From Actinomadura alba (GTDB lineage Bacteria; Actinomycetota; Actinomycetes; Streptosporangiales; Streptosporangiaceae), in contig NZ_JABVEC010000005.1 of the NCBI RefSeq assembly GCF_014323705.1, positions 186,001-250,000 on the forward strand: a stretch of DNA of 64,000 nt, given 5' to 3'. Under the pieces are notes generated by a model that had not been told where the DNA came from, searched no databases, and saw only the letters and a list, made by a program, of their open reading frames with translations. Made by a program: the position numbers and the translations under genes. This document shows, piece after piece, positions 43,053-51,114 of this stretch (its first letter is position 1; every line of letters begins with the position of its first letter).

Positions 43053-43748
43053 GTGAGCAGCACCCTCCTCTATCTCGCCATCGTCGCGGTGTGGGCGGTC
43101 GTCCTCGTGCCCATGTACCTCCGGCGCGACAACGACACGGCCGGCATCTCCCGGCTGCTGCACCGCCGGTCGGGCATGGCCGAGCCGGGCATGGACACGG
43201 CCACGGGCGGCACGCTCACCGAGACCGTGACCAGCACCATGACCGAGACGACGGCCGGTGACCGGCCCGACGGCGACGCGGACCGGCACTACGAGCCCTA
43301 TCCGCGTGATCGTTCTGCGTCCGAGGAGATCTTCGACGAGGATCTGGACGGCCCCGGCCGCCGCGGCGTGCGCCGCGCCACGGTCATCGCCCGGCGCCGG
43401 CGCCGTACGTTCCTGCTCACGGTGATGAACCTCACCGGGGTCGGCATCGTGGCCGGCGGCCTCGCCCCCTGGTGGGTGTCGCTCCCACCGGTGGGTCTGC
43501 TCGTGTTCCACCTGGCGCTGCTGCGGGTCGCCGTCGGCATGGACGCCGCACGCAACGAGCGGCTGCAGCGGGCCCGAGCCGAGGCCCGGGCCGAGGCGCG
43601 CGCCGCCGAGCAGGCGAGGCTCGCCCAAGAGGCCGCCCAGGCGCAGATCATCGATCTGGCCGAGCGCGCCCGGGCCCGCGACGTGTTCGATCAGCATGCC
43701 AAGCGGGAGGGCGACGAGGGCGACGTCGCACGCGCCGTCGGCGACTGA
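43053..43748 (+). CDS. sepX: Actinobacterial divisome membrane protein, SepX/GlpR-like
   Basis: A 231-residue protein. One N-terminal membrane segment (TLLYLAIVAVWAVVLVPMYL) is followed by an acidic cytosolic middle, two further membrane segments (LTGVGIVAGGLAPWWVSLPP and VGLLVFHLALLRVAVGM) and a charged, alanine-rich coiled-coil tail. Topology and position at the end of galU-glp-moaC-mog-rimJ match SepX of Streptomyces and GlpR, the receptor for the gephyrin-like Glp. It likely helps place or stabilise division complexes. GTG 43053 has AGAGG upstream. Name rests on context and topology. Confidence 0.65.
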   Translation: MSSTLLYLAIVAVWAVVLVPMYLRRDNDTAGISRLLHRRSGMAEPGMDTATGGTLTETVTSTMTETTAGDRPDGDADRHYEPYPRDRSASEEIFDEDLDGPGRRGVRRATVIARRRRRTFLLTVMNLTGVGIVAGGLAPWWVSLPPVGLLVFHLALLRVAVGMDAARNERLQRARAEARAEARAAEQARLAQEAAQAQIIDLAERARARDVFDQHAKREGDEGDVARAVGD

Positions 43749-43823
43749 TCGTCCGCCGGCGCCGTCCGGGCGGAAACCGATGCGCGAACATCCGCCAACC
43801 TTTGCTAACCTTGCTGAGTCCTT

Positions 43824-43900
43824 GGGGATGTAGCGCAGTCCGGTAGCGCACCTCGTTCGCATCGAGGGGGTCAGGGGTTCGAATCCCCTCATCTCCACCA
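43824..43900 (+). tRNA. tRNA-Ala(CGC)
   Basis: Acceptor stem GGGGATG/CATCTCC carries the G3-U70 alanine identity pair. The anticodon stem is CCTCG/CGAGG with loop TTCGCAT (anticodon CGC). T arm AGGGG-TTCGAAT-CCCCT and an encoded CCA complete the cloverleaf. The DNA to the right differs in character, so this is a candidate integration site. Confidence 0.95.
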
Positions 43901-43920
43901 AGGAGTGACTCAGACGCAAC

Positions 43921-43963
43921 GGCACCCACCTGCATCCGTGCAGGTGGGTGCCTTGTTTTGTTG
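43921..43963 (+). terminator. Rho-independent terminator of tRNA-Ala
   Basis: GGCACCCACCTGCA (43921-43934) pairs perfectly with 43939-43952 around a TCCG loop, followed by TTGTTTTGTTG. This is a textbook intrinsic terminator, rare in such GC-rich DNA. Confidence 0.85.
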
Positions 43964-44482
43964 ATCGCCACGGTCCGGCTCTGTCCGGCCGTCGTCGATC
44001 CGCGGCGGGTGCCTGTGCCGAATACGTGCCGAAGCCTCCAGAGCTGGTGCCGCACCAGGCAACGCCCGGCTGTCACGCGCCTGTGGGGTGCGGAAAGTGA
44101 GTCGGTGCTGCTGACCTGCAGGTTGATGGCTTGAGCGTGGTGGGGGAACGGCCATCCTGACTGGTTGTGTTCTGGCCCTTCCCCTACCTCGTCCTCGGCC
44201 ACGTTCTCCGGCTCTTGCTCCTGCTGGTGCGTGGAGACCGGAGCAAGGAATCCGAGATTCTCCTGCTCTGGCATCAGGTCGCTGTCCTACGCCGTCAGGT
44301 CGCATCCGACAGGATGCTCGTGGTGATCCTGGCTGTGGGGGACCGGGATCGGTGGTCGGGATCGATATCGCCCGCACGTCCAATCCAGCGCAGAATCTCG
44401 GTGTTGCGCAGGCGATGGTGAATCTCGCTAGCTGACCGTTCTCCCGACGGAATCCGGTTCGGGTAGGGCAGAACGCGAGCAC
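43964..44482. other. Island edge: mostly non-coding with gene remnants
   Basis: About 500 bases between the tRNA-Ala terminator and the first IclR gene. Apart from the transposase remnant at 44167 there is no intact gene. GCCGAA/TTCGGC-rich repeats near 44010 (CGAATACGTGCCGAA) resemble ends of integrase genes, but no integrase is recognisable. I see no second copy of the tRNA 3' end in this stretch. Confidence 0.35.
44167..44310 (+). pseudogene. IS transposase N-terminal remnant
   Basis: The first 45 or so residues (LRLLLLLVRGDRSKESEILL, then HQVAVLRRQVAS) match the start of rve-superfamily integrase-type transposases, which normally exceed 300 residues. Homology stops near 44310 and the frame ends at 44421. 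No inverted ends or target duplication were found. A decayed IS fragment at the island edge. Confidence 0.6.
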
Positions 44483-45292
44483 CTATATGTGACCGGAAGC
44501 CACGCTGAGCCTGTCTAGGCGAGAGCGTGAACGCACTCTGCCACCAGTTGCAGCCAGCCGACGCGAAATCTCCTTCGCGGCGGTGTGGAGGGCCGGGGTG
44601 TAGCGGGTGAGGTCGGTAGTGGCGTGGACGACGATGCTGAGGGCTGCTTGGACGGTGCCGGTGGCGTCGGTGATGGGAGCGGCGATGCTGGCGCTGCCGA
44701 GGGTCATTTCTTCGCGGGCGGTGGCGATTCCGGTGGTTCGGGTGGTGGCGAGGGAGGCGGCGAGGCGGCCGGGCATGGTGAGGGTGTAGGCGGTGTAACG
44801 GCGTAGGCCGCGGGCGTGGAGTTCGGCGAGGAGTTCGGGGTGGACGTGGGCGAGCAGGAGCTTGCCGACGCCGGTGGCGTGCAGGGGGAGGTGGCCGCCG
44901 ACTTCGGTGAGGGTGGGGACGGCGCGTAGGCCGGTGAGGCGTTCGATGATGAGGGCGTGGTGTCCGTCTCGGATGGCGAGTTGGACGTTTTCGTGGGTGG
45001 ATTCGTAGAGGTCTTGCATGAGGGGTAGGGCGGTTTCGCGCAGGGTGGTGGCGCTGGTGGCGCGGTTGCCGAGTTTCCAGAGGTGCAGGCCGATGCGGTA
45101 GCGGCCGGTGGGGGTGCGTTCGACGCCGCCCCAGGTTTCAAGTGCGGCCAGCATGCGGTGTGCCGTGGTGAGGGGAAGTTGGGAGCGTTCGGCGACGTCG
45201 GCCAGGGACAGGTCGGTGCCGTCGAAGACGTCGAGCAGGGTCAGTAGCCGGTGGACCGTTGACCGGCCGGGTTCACGAGCGTTACCCGACAC
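44483..45292 (-). CDS. IclR-family transcriptional regulator
   Basis: A 269-residue regulator. The N-terminal winged HTH contains LSLADVAERSQLPLTTAHRM and the C-terminal effector domain includes HENVQLAIRDGHHALIIERL. GTG 45292 is chosen because GGGAGG lies just upstream and the resulting SGNAREPGRST start aligns with the second IclR gene at 52.9 kb. Its third-position base use is repetitive and unusually GC-rich compared with neighbours. Likely controls part of the aromatic island. Confidence 0.8.
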   Translation of the reverse strand: MSGNAREPGRSTVHRLLTLLDVFDGTDLSLADVAERSQLPLTTAHRMLAALETWGGVERTPTGRYRIGLHLWKLGNRATSATTLRETALPLMQDLYESTHENVQLAIRDGHHALIIERLTGLRAVPTLTEVGGHLPLHATGVGKLLLAHVHPELLAELHARGLRRYTAYTLTMPGRLAASLATTRTTGIATAREEMTLGSASIAAPITDATGTVQAALSIVVHATTDLTRYTPALHTAAKEISRRLAATGGRVRSRSRLDRLSVASGHI

Positions 45293-45349
45293 ACCAGTCA
45301 CCTCCCGCCCCTGCCGAGCGGGCCGCGTCACCGTGGATCGCCCGGGTCG

Positions 45350-45595
45350 TCACAGCAGCGCGCCTTGCCTGCGCAGGGCGGCCCCCACGTCAGCGCGGTC
45401 GCTGCTGCCCTTGTGTGCGGTCAGTGCCGCGGCGACCCCGGCAGCGTGGCCGGCCGCAAACGCGGTTCCTCCCAGATAGCCGTGCCGTTCGATCAGGCAG
45501 GTCCGCGCGCCGAGCCGCGCGGCGCCGGCGGCAGCCACACCCGCAGCGGCGCCTCCAACGACGACGACGTCGAACTCGGCCGATTCACCCACCAC
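45350..45595 (-). pseudogene. FAD-dependent oxidoreductase with the middle deleted in frame
   Basis: An 81-residue frame. The first 43 residues are the FAD-binding Rossmann start (FDVVVVGGAAAGVAAAGAA, then GARTCLIERHGYLGG). The rest (TAFAAGHAAGVAAALTA, DVGAALRRQGALL) is the far C-terminus of the same FAD_oxidored family, normally some 400 residues later. The joint at LGG/TAF keeps the frame, so about 80-85 percent of the protein is missing. It cannot be an active enzyme. Confidence 0.65.
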
Positions 45596-45632
45596 GCAAC
45601 ACCTGCCCTTCCTGACGTAGGCCGTTGAGTGA

Positions 45633-45649
45633 TGACGTCCAAGACGTCA
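45633..45649. promoter_or_regulatory. TGACGTC-CAA-GACGTCA palindrome
   Basis: A perfect 7-3-7 inverted repeat between the FAD relic and the LysR relic. It lies upstream of both in opposite directions and is probably an old operator of the divergent pair. Confidence 0.45.
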
Positions 45650-45732
45650 GGGAGAATCCTCACGCCTAATCGTCGATGTTCAAAATGCTCATTGGGCTAG
45701 TCCGTTATGCTCGCAGGGCATATCCCGTATAC

Positions 45733-46099
45733 ATGCTCGAGCTGGGCTTGCGTACTTTCGCGCGGTCGCTGAGCTGGGATCAGTGGCTAAAGCGACCGCG
45801 GCGCTGAGCCGTCAGATCGCCCAGCTCGAGTACAGCGTCGGTTACCAGCCGATGCGTCGAACGACGCGCGGCATCACCTGACTCCAGCGGGGGAGGGGCC
45901 GAGCGAGCAGGCTCGCGAGGTGCTGGCGCAGGTCGACCGGATCCCGGACGTCCTTCGAACCTTCGACCAAGCCGAAACGCTGGTGCACGTCGGGGTACCG
46001 CCGGGCTGCCACGAGTGCTTCGACCGATTCCGAGAGTCGCTCCGCGTGGCCGCGCCCCGGGCCAAGATCTCCCTGTATGAGGCGACCAGCGAAGAACAA
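45733..46099 (+). pseudogene. Decayed LysR-family regulator, tandem copy of the next gene
   Basis: Reading across frames reconstructs a LysR N-terminus. ATG-CTC-GAG-CTG at 45733 is followed, after a shift, by YFRAVAELGSVAKATAALSR from 45753, QIAQLEYSVGY and RRTTRGIT, then a stop at 45879. A further shift gives QVDRIPDVLRTFDQAE to EATSEEQ (ends 46099). Compared with the intact LysR next to it, six or seven residues containing the HMTQPT recognition-helix part are missing. It therefore has at least two frameshifts, a stop and a deleted HTH. Confidence 0.65.
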
Positions 46100-46207
46100 C
46101 CGGCCGTGGGGTGTCGGCGGTCGCGCACCGGCCGCGCAGTGTGCCGGTGGTTTCGGCATGGCCGTCTCGAAAAGCAGCTGAACATGAACTGCTTATTGCG
46201 CTCACCA

Positions 46208-46228
46208 CCTATGCCTCGACAGCATAGG
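46208..46228 (+). promoter_or_regulatory. Inverted repeat directly before the LysR start
   Basis: CCTATGC (46208-46214), seven bases, GCATAGG (46222-46228), four bases before the ATG at 46232. It fits a LysR T-N11-A-type autoregulatory site or a translation-blocking hairpin. Confidence 0.45.
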
Positions 46229-46231
46229 CAG

Positions 46232-47143
46232 ATGGTTGAACTTCGGCATCTGAGCTACTTCAACGCGGTCGCCGAGCTCGGCTCCATCGCGAAGGCGGCG
46301 ACAGCTCTACACATGACCCAGCCGACGCTCAGCCGACAGATCGCCCAGCTGGAACGAACCCTCGGCTACGAGCTGCTTCGCCGCAGCGCACGCGGGACGT
46401 CCCTGACCCCGGCCGGGAAGGGGCTGCATGAGCACGCCAAGATCATCTTCCATCATGTCGACCGGATTCCCGAGGTGCTACGGGTCTGCAGCGAGGCCGA
46501 ACGGACCCTTCAGGTGGGTATCCCGGCCGGTATCCCGCACGCCTGGTTCTCCCGATTCGAGGCCCAGCTGCGTAGGTTGGAGCCGAGAGTCAGGCTGTCG
46601 TTGCATGAGGCAACGAGCGACGAGCAGCGCAGGCTCGTGCAGATTGGAATGATCGATGTCGGCCTCGTGCACGCCGAGCCGCAGGGGATCCACTCCGCTT
46701 TGATCATGTCCCAGCAGTTCGGATGCTGCATCCGCGACCCGGACGTTCTGCGCGACGCCAAGACGCTCACGTTCGCCGACCTCACCGGCCTGCGAGTCAT
46801 GGCCCACTCGGCCGCGGAGACCCCTGGCGAAGAAGTGCGCCTGAGGGCAGCCGCGGACGCAGCCGGCTCAGACGTGCACTGGATGTTCCGGAGGTTCTCG
46901 CAGCACGGGCAGTTGATCGCCGAGACCTCGGACGCCGACGCCGTCCTCGTCAGCGAAGCCTCCGCCGCCAAGGACTTCACCACCTGGCGCTGGATACCTC
47001 TGGCCGAGTCCGAACCCAATGCTGTCATCGAAACCTGGGCGATCTGGTCGGACCCTGACCTGACAGACGTAGACGTCTCCATCTCCGCGATGCGGCACGC
47101 GAGCGAGTCGGCGGCCGACCGGAGTCATGGCTTCGGCCGGTAG
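46232..47143 (+). CDS. LysR-family transcriptional regulator
   Basis: A 303-residue LysR protein. The N-terminal HTH reads LRHLSYFNAVAELGSIAKAA then HMTQPTLSRQIAQLE, followed by RRSARGTSLTPAGKG and a periplasmic-binding-like effector domain. ATG 46232 begins at the family's usual VELRHL. Its 3' end overlaps the convergent maleylacetate reductase gene by 19 bases. By position it is a candidate activator of the hydroxyquinol genes. It has a decayed tandem copy immediately upstream. Confidence 0.85.
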   Translation: MVELRHLSYFNAVAELGSIAKAATALHMTQPTLSRQIAQLERTLGYELLRRSARGTSLTPAGKGLHEHAKIIFHHVDRIPEVLRVCSEAERTLQVGIPAGIPHAWFSRFEAQLRRLEPRVRLSLHEATSDEQRRLVQIGMIDVGLVHAEPQGIHSALIMSQQFGCCIRDPDVLRDAKTLTFADLTGLRVMAHSAAETPGEEVRLRAAADAAGSDVHWMFRRFSQHGQLIAETSDADAVLVSEASAAKDFTTWRWIPLAESEPNAVIETWAIWSDPDLTDVDVSISAMRHASESAADRSHGFGR

Positions 47144-48183
47144 GCCGCTGTCAGGATGGCTCGGACGGCATCCGCGTCGACCGGGCGGGGATTCTCGATC
47201 GGCAACTTCTCGATGACGACCTGAATCGCCACCCTCAGTTGTTCTGCGGTCAGGCCGAGCCCGGCCAGGCTCACCGGCGCGCCGACGCGTCGGTACAGGT
47301 CCCGCAACGACTCGACCGCGTCGGTGCCGCCCAGGGCCGAAGTCAGCCGGGTAGCCGAATCCGCGCGCATCGCCACGATGTTGAAGTCCAACGCGTGCGG
47401 CAGCACAACCGCGTGCGTCTCCGCATGGGGAAGGTCGAAGGCGCCACCTAGCGCATGACAGATCTTGTGGTGCAGCCCCGAGCCAGCGACCGCGAAGGAT
47501 GCTCCTGCGAGGTAAGCGCCGAGGACCAGATTCTCGAAGGCGGCCGGGGTGAGGTCCGTTACCAGCTCGTCCAGTCCTTGCCGCAGCACCCGGACGCCTT
47601 CGAGAGCCATCAGGGTCGTGACAGGCGTGGCGGTCGACATCCACAACGCCTCGATGCAATGAGCCATCGCGTTGAGAGCGGACGATGTCGCCACCTTCCG
47701 CGGAAGGCCTTCGACCAGCTGAGGGTCGTAGATCACGACCTTGGGCAGAACCATCGGAGATCGACCGGTCTCTTTACGCCCGCCGGTGGTCATGCCCCAG
47801 ACAGGCGTCAGCTCCGAACCCGCGTAGGTCGTCGGGACCGAGACGATCGGTAGTCCGCTGGTAAGAGCCACGATCTTGGCGGTGCCGGTGATCGAGCCGC
47901 CGCCCACGGACAGCAGACCGTCGACGCTGTGCTCTTCGGCCAGGGTGCGGGCCTCCCGTGCGACCGAGTCGGGCACGTGCGGCAGGACGCGGGTGAAGGA
48001 CACGGCAAGGCGATCCTGCAGTCCGTCGGTCAGCGCGCGAGCAAGGTCGAGCTGACGTTCCGAGGTGATCACCATGAGCCGCCGCAGACCCAGCCTCGTC
48101 ACCTCGTCCACCAGTCGTCGCCGTGCGCCCCGGGCGAACACAACTCGTCCTGGCAAGGCGTCGTGGACAAACTCAAGGCTCAC
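47125..48183 (-). CDS. Maleylacetate reductase
   Basis: A 352-residue iron-type alcohol dehydrogenase-fold enzyme, the usual length for maleylacetate reductases. It has the NAD-binding DGLLSVGGGSITGTAKIVAL, the YAGSELTPVWG stretch characteristic of this family, and HHKICHALGGAFDLPHAETH near the metal/active site. It reduces maleylacetate to 3-oxoadipate with NAD(P)H, the step after hydroxyquinol or chlorocatechol ring cleavage. GTG 48183 has GAGGGAGG upstream. It is divergent from the SDR gene. Confidence 0.85.
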   Translation of the reverse strand: MSLEFVHDALPGRVVFARGARRRLVDEVTRLGLRRLMVITSERQLDLARALTDGLQDRLAVSFTRVLPHVPDSVAREARTLAEEHSVDGLLSVGGGSITGTAKIVALTSGLPIVSVPTTYAGSELTPVWGMTTGGRKETGRSPMVLPKVVIYDPQLVEGLPRKVATSSALNAMAHCIEALWMSTATPVTTLMALEGVRVLRQGLDELVTDLTPAAFENLVLGAYLAGASFAVAGSGLHHKICHALGGAFDLPHAETHAVVLPHALDFNIVAMRADSATRLTSALGGTDAVESLRDLYRRVGAPVSLAGLGLTAEQLRVAIQVVIEKLPIENPRPVDADAVRAILTAAYRPKP

Positions 48184-48428
48184 TGTGGCCTCCCTCTCGT
48201 CGGCGCACCGATGATGCCCCAGATCGTGCCTCCGGCCGGCTCTCGGACAGCCACTCAGCAAAAAGGTCACTCAGACAGGAGCTTGGCATCCTGAGATCTG
48301 CGGCCTTCCGTCAGTGGCTGCGAGGGCCTTCCACTCAGTGGATGGAAGAAGATGCCAGCGGACCCCGCATTTGCGAATGTCGGCTTCGTCGGGTCGGAGA
48401 CCAAACCAGCAGCGGATCGGGGGAACTC
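48184..48428. promoter_or_regulatory. Divergent control region with IclR-like boxes
   Basis: CCACTCAGTGG at 48331-48341 is a perfect palindrome nested in CTTCCA...TGGAAG. CAGTGGCTGCG at 48312-48322 recurs identically at 53746-53756 in front of the importer/IclR genes. The gap separates the maleylacetate reductase and SDR genes. No gene within. Confidence 0.5.
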
Positions 48429-49199
48429 ATGAAGGCTGCCGCGACAGCGCCTGTGGCGGTTGTCACCGGAGGCGCGGGCGTTCTCGGAGTGGCGATCGCC
48501 GGAGCTTTGGCGGCAAGAGGCAGCACCATCGTCATCGTCGACCGCGACGGAGAAGCGGCGGAGTCGGCGATCAAGGCGATTGCGGAGGAGCCGTCAGGTC
48601 GGGTCCTCGCCTGGGAGTCCGACATCTCCTCGGACTCCCAGAACCGACAGCTGGTCGACCGGATCCACGAGTCGTTCGGCCGCCTCGATCAGCTGGTGAA
48701 CAACGCCGCGTTGAGTCAGCGCAGCCGGTTCGGCGAGATCGGTGCCGAGGAATGGCAGCAGGTCATGGAAGTCAACCTGTGGGGACCGGCATCCCTGTGC
48801 CAAGCCGCGGCCGGTCTCTGGAAGACCTCCGGCGGCGGCGCTGTCGTCAACATCTCCTCCCGGACCTGGCTGTCCGGTGGCCCGCTCTCGTACGTCTCCT
48901 CCAAGGCGGGCCTTGTCGGTCTTACCCGTGCTCTGGCGGTGGAGCTCGCGCCTCTCAACGTGACCGTGAACGCGGTCGCTCCCAGCACGGTCGAGACACC
49001 CTTCGTACGGAGCGGTCGTACCGAGGAAGAGTTCCAGCGGCACATCGAGCGCCATCGCCGGCTGCCACTGATCCAGCGGATGGCGACGCCGGAGGATGTT
49101 GCCGAAGCGGTGGCTTTTCTCGCCTCGCCGCAGGCGAGCTTCATCACCGGGGAAGTCCTGCATGTCTGCGGGGGATCCCAGCTCGCACCCGCTCCGTAG
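48429..49199 (+). CDS. Short-chain dehydrogenase/reductase (SDR)
   Basis: A 256-residue classical SDR. TGGAGVLG is at 13-20, NNAA at 91-94, and the catalytic set is S143/S144, Y155, K159 (SYVSSK). It is NAD(P)-dependent and oxidises or reduces a hydroxyl. GGGGGA lies just before the ATG. It starts the plus-strand run SDR - isomerase - hydrolase, and a sugar-like or cyclohexanediol-type substrate is plausible. Its C-terminus (ITGEVLHVCGGSQLAP) is matched by the relic at 51.1 kb. Confidence 0.85.
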   Translation: MKAAATAPVAVVTGGAGVLGVAIAGALAARGSTIVIVDRDGEAAESAIKAIAEEPSGRVLAWESDISSDSQNRQLVDRIHESFGRLDQLVNNAALSQRSRFGEIGAEEWQQVMEVNLWGPASLCQAAAGLWKTSGGGAVVNISSRTWLSGGPLSYVSSKAGLVGLTRALAVELAPLNVTVNAVAPSTVETPFVRSGRTEEEFQRHIERHRRLPLIQRMATPEDVAEAVAFLASPQASFITGEVLHVCGGSQLAPAP

Positions 49200-49248
49200 C
49201 TCCTCCTGCCACATCGACGCCTAAGTCCACCTTGACGATCGGGCAGCC

Positions 49249-50124
49249 ATGCGTTTCTCTTACGCGACCATCGCTCTTCCCACCCTCACCCCGCTCCAGG
49301 CGATCGAGGAACTCAGCCGATCCGGCTATCGCGGTGTCGAGTGGAAGGTGGGGGAGGCCCCGCACGCCATGAGCAGCACGTCGGCGTTCAGCTTCCTGAA
49401 GAACAACAAGTGCACACTCGATCCCGACTCGACCGACAGGAAAGAGATCAGGGATGCCTGCGAGGCTGCGGGACTCACCATCGTGGGCCTGGGGCCGTAC
49501 CTCGCCGTCGGAGACGAAGACGGCCTGCAACGGATGATGCTGCTGGCCTCCGACCTTGGTGCGTCACAGGTGCGTCTGCAGGCCCCTCGCACCACGTCCG
49601 GCACTTTCGACTACCCGAAACTGGCGGAGGAGACGAGGCAGTACCTGGCGTTCGCCGAGGACCTCGCCGCGACGACCGGTGTACGGGTGGTCCTCGAGAT
49701 GCATCACGACACCATCGCGCCGAGCGCCTCCCTCGCCTTCGCGCTGGTCTCGAAGCTGGATCCGGCCAGGATCGGCGTCATCTACGACGCGGGCAACGTC
49801 GTCTGGGAGGGGTACGAGAACCCTCGGATGGCGTTCCAGATCCTGGGCCCGTACCTGCATCACGTTCACCTGAAGAACGCCACCGTGGCCAGATCTGCAC
49901 CTGGCGCGAAGTGGGGCCACGCCTGGTCGCCGCTGGACGCCGGCATGGTTCCGGTCGCCGAGGTGCTGGGCCTGTTGGACGACCACGGATACACAGGGTG
50001 GGTGTCTCTCGAAGATCTGTCCACTGAGCGGGACCCGGTCGCAACGCTCAGGTTCAACGCAGCTGTCCTGTCCGGGATACCGGAGGCATCATGGCCTGGC
50101 GCGTCAGCGGGCTCGGTGCGGTGA
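49249..50124 (+). CDS. Sugar-phosphate isomerase/epimerase-like TIM-barrel enzyme
   Basis: A 291-residue AP-endonuclease-2/xylose-isomerase-like barrel. The metal ligands expected for the family are visible: E150 (VVLEMHHDT), D180 (VIYDAGN), H207 (HHVHLKN) and a C-terminal Glu in WVSLEDLS. Members isomerise keto-sugars or inosose, or dehydrate dehydroshikimate; related barrels also serve C-glycoside cleavage. In an aromatic island with an SDR it may remove or remodel a sugar, or act as a dehydratase. Spaced 49 bases from the SDR gene. Confidence 0.75.
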   Translation: MRFSYATIALPTLTPLQAIEELSRSGYRGVEWKVGEAPHAMSSTSAFSFLKNNKCTLDPDSTDRKEIRDACEAAGLTIVGLGPYLAVGDEDGLQRMMLLASDLGASQVRLQAPRTTSGTFDYPKLAEETRQYLAFAEDLAATTGVRVVLEMHHDTIAPSASLAFALVSKLDPARIGVIYDAGNVVWEGYENPRMAFQILGPYLHHVHLKNATVARSAPGAKWGHAWSPLDAGMVPVAEVLGLLDDHGYTGWVSLEDLSTERDPVATLRFNAAVLSGIPEASWPGASAGSVR

Positions 50125-50171
50125 CCGCCGCGGCCGTCGGCGCCCGACTGACCTGATCGGCGGTTTTGCGG

Positions 50172-50255
50172 GTGCTCAATCTGCTCAAGCAACTCCAGCA
50201 CGATCTGGGTGTCAGCTACCTGTTCGTGGCGCACAATCAGCTGGAGGCTCGAGCG
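50172..50255 (+). pseudogene. Oligopeptide-type ABC ATPase scrap
   Basis: One frame reads VLNLLKQLQHDLGVSYLFVA then HNQLEARAV, closely matching the Walker-B-to-H-loop stretch of Opp/Dpp ATPases (VLNLLRDLQ...LTYLFISHDLAVV). Nothing before or after matches. About 28 codons survive from a roughly 330-residue gene. Confidence 0.55.
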
Positions 50256-50287
50256 GTGACATGTTCCAGAAGAGAGGTTCAGTAGCC

Positions 50288-51106
50288 GTGCCCTACCTTT
50301 CCGTCCCGGGTTCTCGCATTCACTTCGAGGACCACCCCGGTCGGGCTACTTCGCGGGCACCTCTCGTCTTCGTGCTCATCCACGGGTGGCCGTGCGACTC
50401 GCGTGACTGGGCAGACCTGGTCGGCCCGCTTCAGGACCACGGCCGGGTCGTCAGCGTTGACCTGCGCGGCCACGGCGGTTCCGACGCCAGTTCGCAGGGG
50501 TACGCTCTGACGACCCTGAGCGGTGACGTCGTCCAGCTGCTGCGTCACCTCCACGTCAATCACGCCGTCATGGTGGGACACTCGGCGGGTTCCGAGGTGG
50601 CTCTGATGGCTGCCGCGCTCGAACCGCAACGGGTGAGTGCCGCCATCGTCGTCGATCCGGCCTACGGTTTCGCCTCCGAGGACCGAGTGAGGATTGCGCA
50701 GGTGTCACACGAGCTCGCGGCCGGTGACCCGAGCGCCGTGGCGCTCGGCTATTTCCGCGCACTCGACGGTGAACGAACGCCGGCGGCCGTCACGCAAGCC
50801 CATGCGGGCCGTGTCGTCAACTCCCTTCCCGAGGCCATCACGGCCGTCTTCCACGACTTCGCCTTCGGCCCCGGCAGCTTTCACTTCCGGCCGGAGACCG
50901 ATCGCTTCCACGAGGACTCGCGGAGGATCCCGTTGCTCGCCTTCTACCGCAATGAGGCGAGGGCAGCGGGCGGGCATGCCTTCGCAGTGAAGCCCGGAGA
51001 CAGGGTCATCATCTATCCCGGGTCCGGACACTGGCTCCACCACGAGGATTCCGCTCGCTTCCTCAGTGACGTGTCGTCCTGGTTGTGCGACCTGGGACCG
51101 GTGTAG
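50288..51106 (+). CDS. Alpha/beta-hydrolase
   Basis: A 272-residue hydrolase. The HGWP oxyanion motif is at 32-35, the nucleophile is S99 in VGHSAGSEVAL, and a C-terminal GSGHWLHHED holds the catalytic His. No signal peptide. GTG 50288 (AGAGAGG upstream) gives the usual VPYLSVPGSRIHFED start; an ATG at 50261 would add nine residues encoded by the ABC-ATPase scrap. Likely cleaves an ester or a ring-fission-type C-C bond in the pathway. Confidence 0.75.
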   Translation: MPYLSVPGSRIHFEDHPGRATSRAPLVFVLIHGWPCDSRDWADLVGPLQDHGRVVSVDLRGHGGSDASSQGYALTTLSGDVVQLLRHLHVNHAVMVGHSAGSEVALMAAALEPQRVSAAIVVDPAYGFASEDRVRIAQVSHELAAGDPSAVALGYFRALDGERTPAAVTQAHAGRVVNSLPEAITAVFHDFAFGPGSFHFRPETDRFHEDSRRIPLLAFYRNEARAAGGHAFAVKPGDRVIIYPGSGHWLHHEDSARFLSDVSSWLCDLGPV

Positions 51107-51114
51107 ATGCTTCG

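Noticed and set aside
44460-44520. Second tRNA-Ala 3' copy as right attachment site
   Set aside because: No match to the tRNA end was found by eye here; the right border of the island remains undefined.
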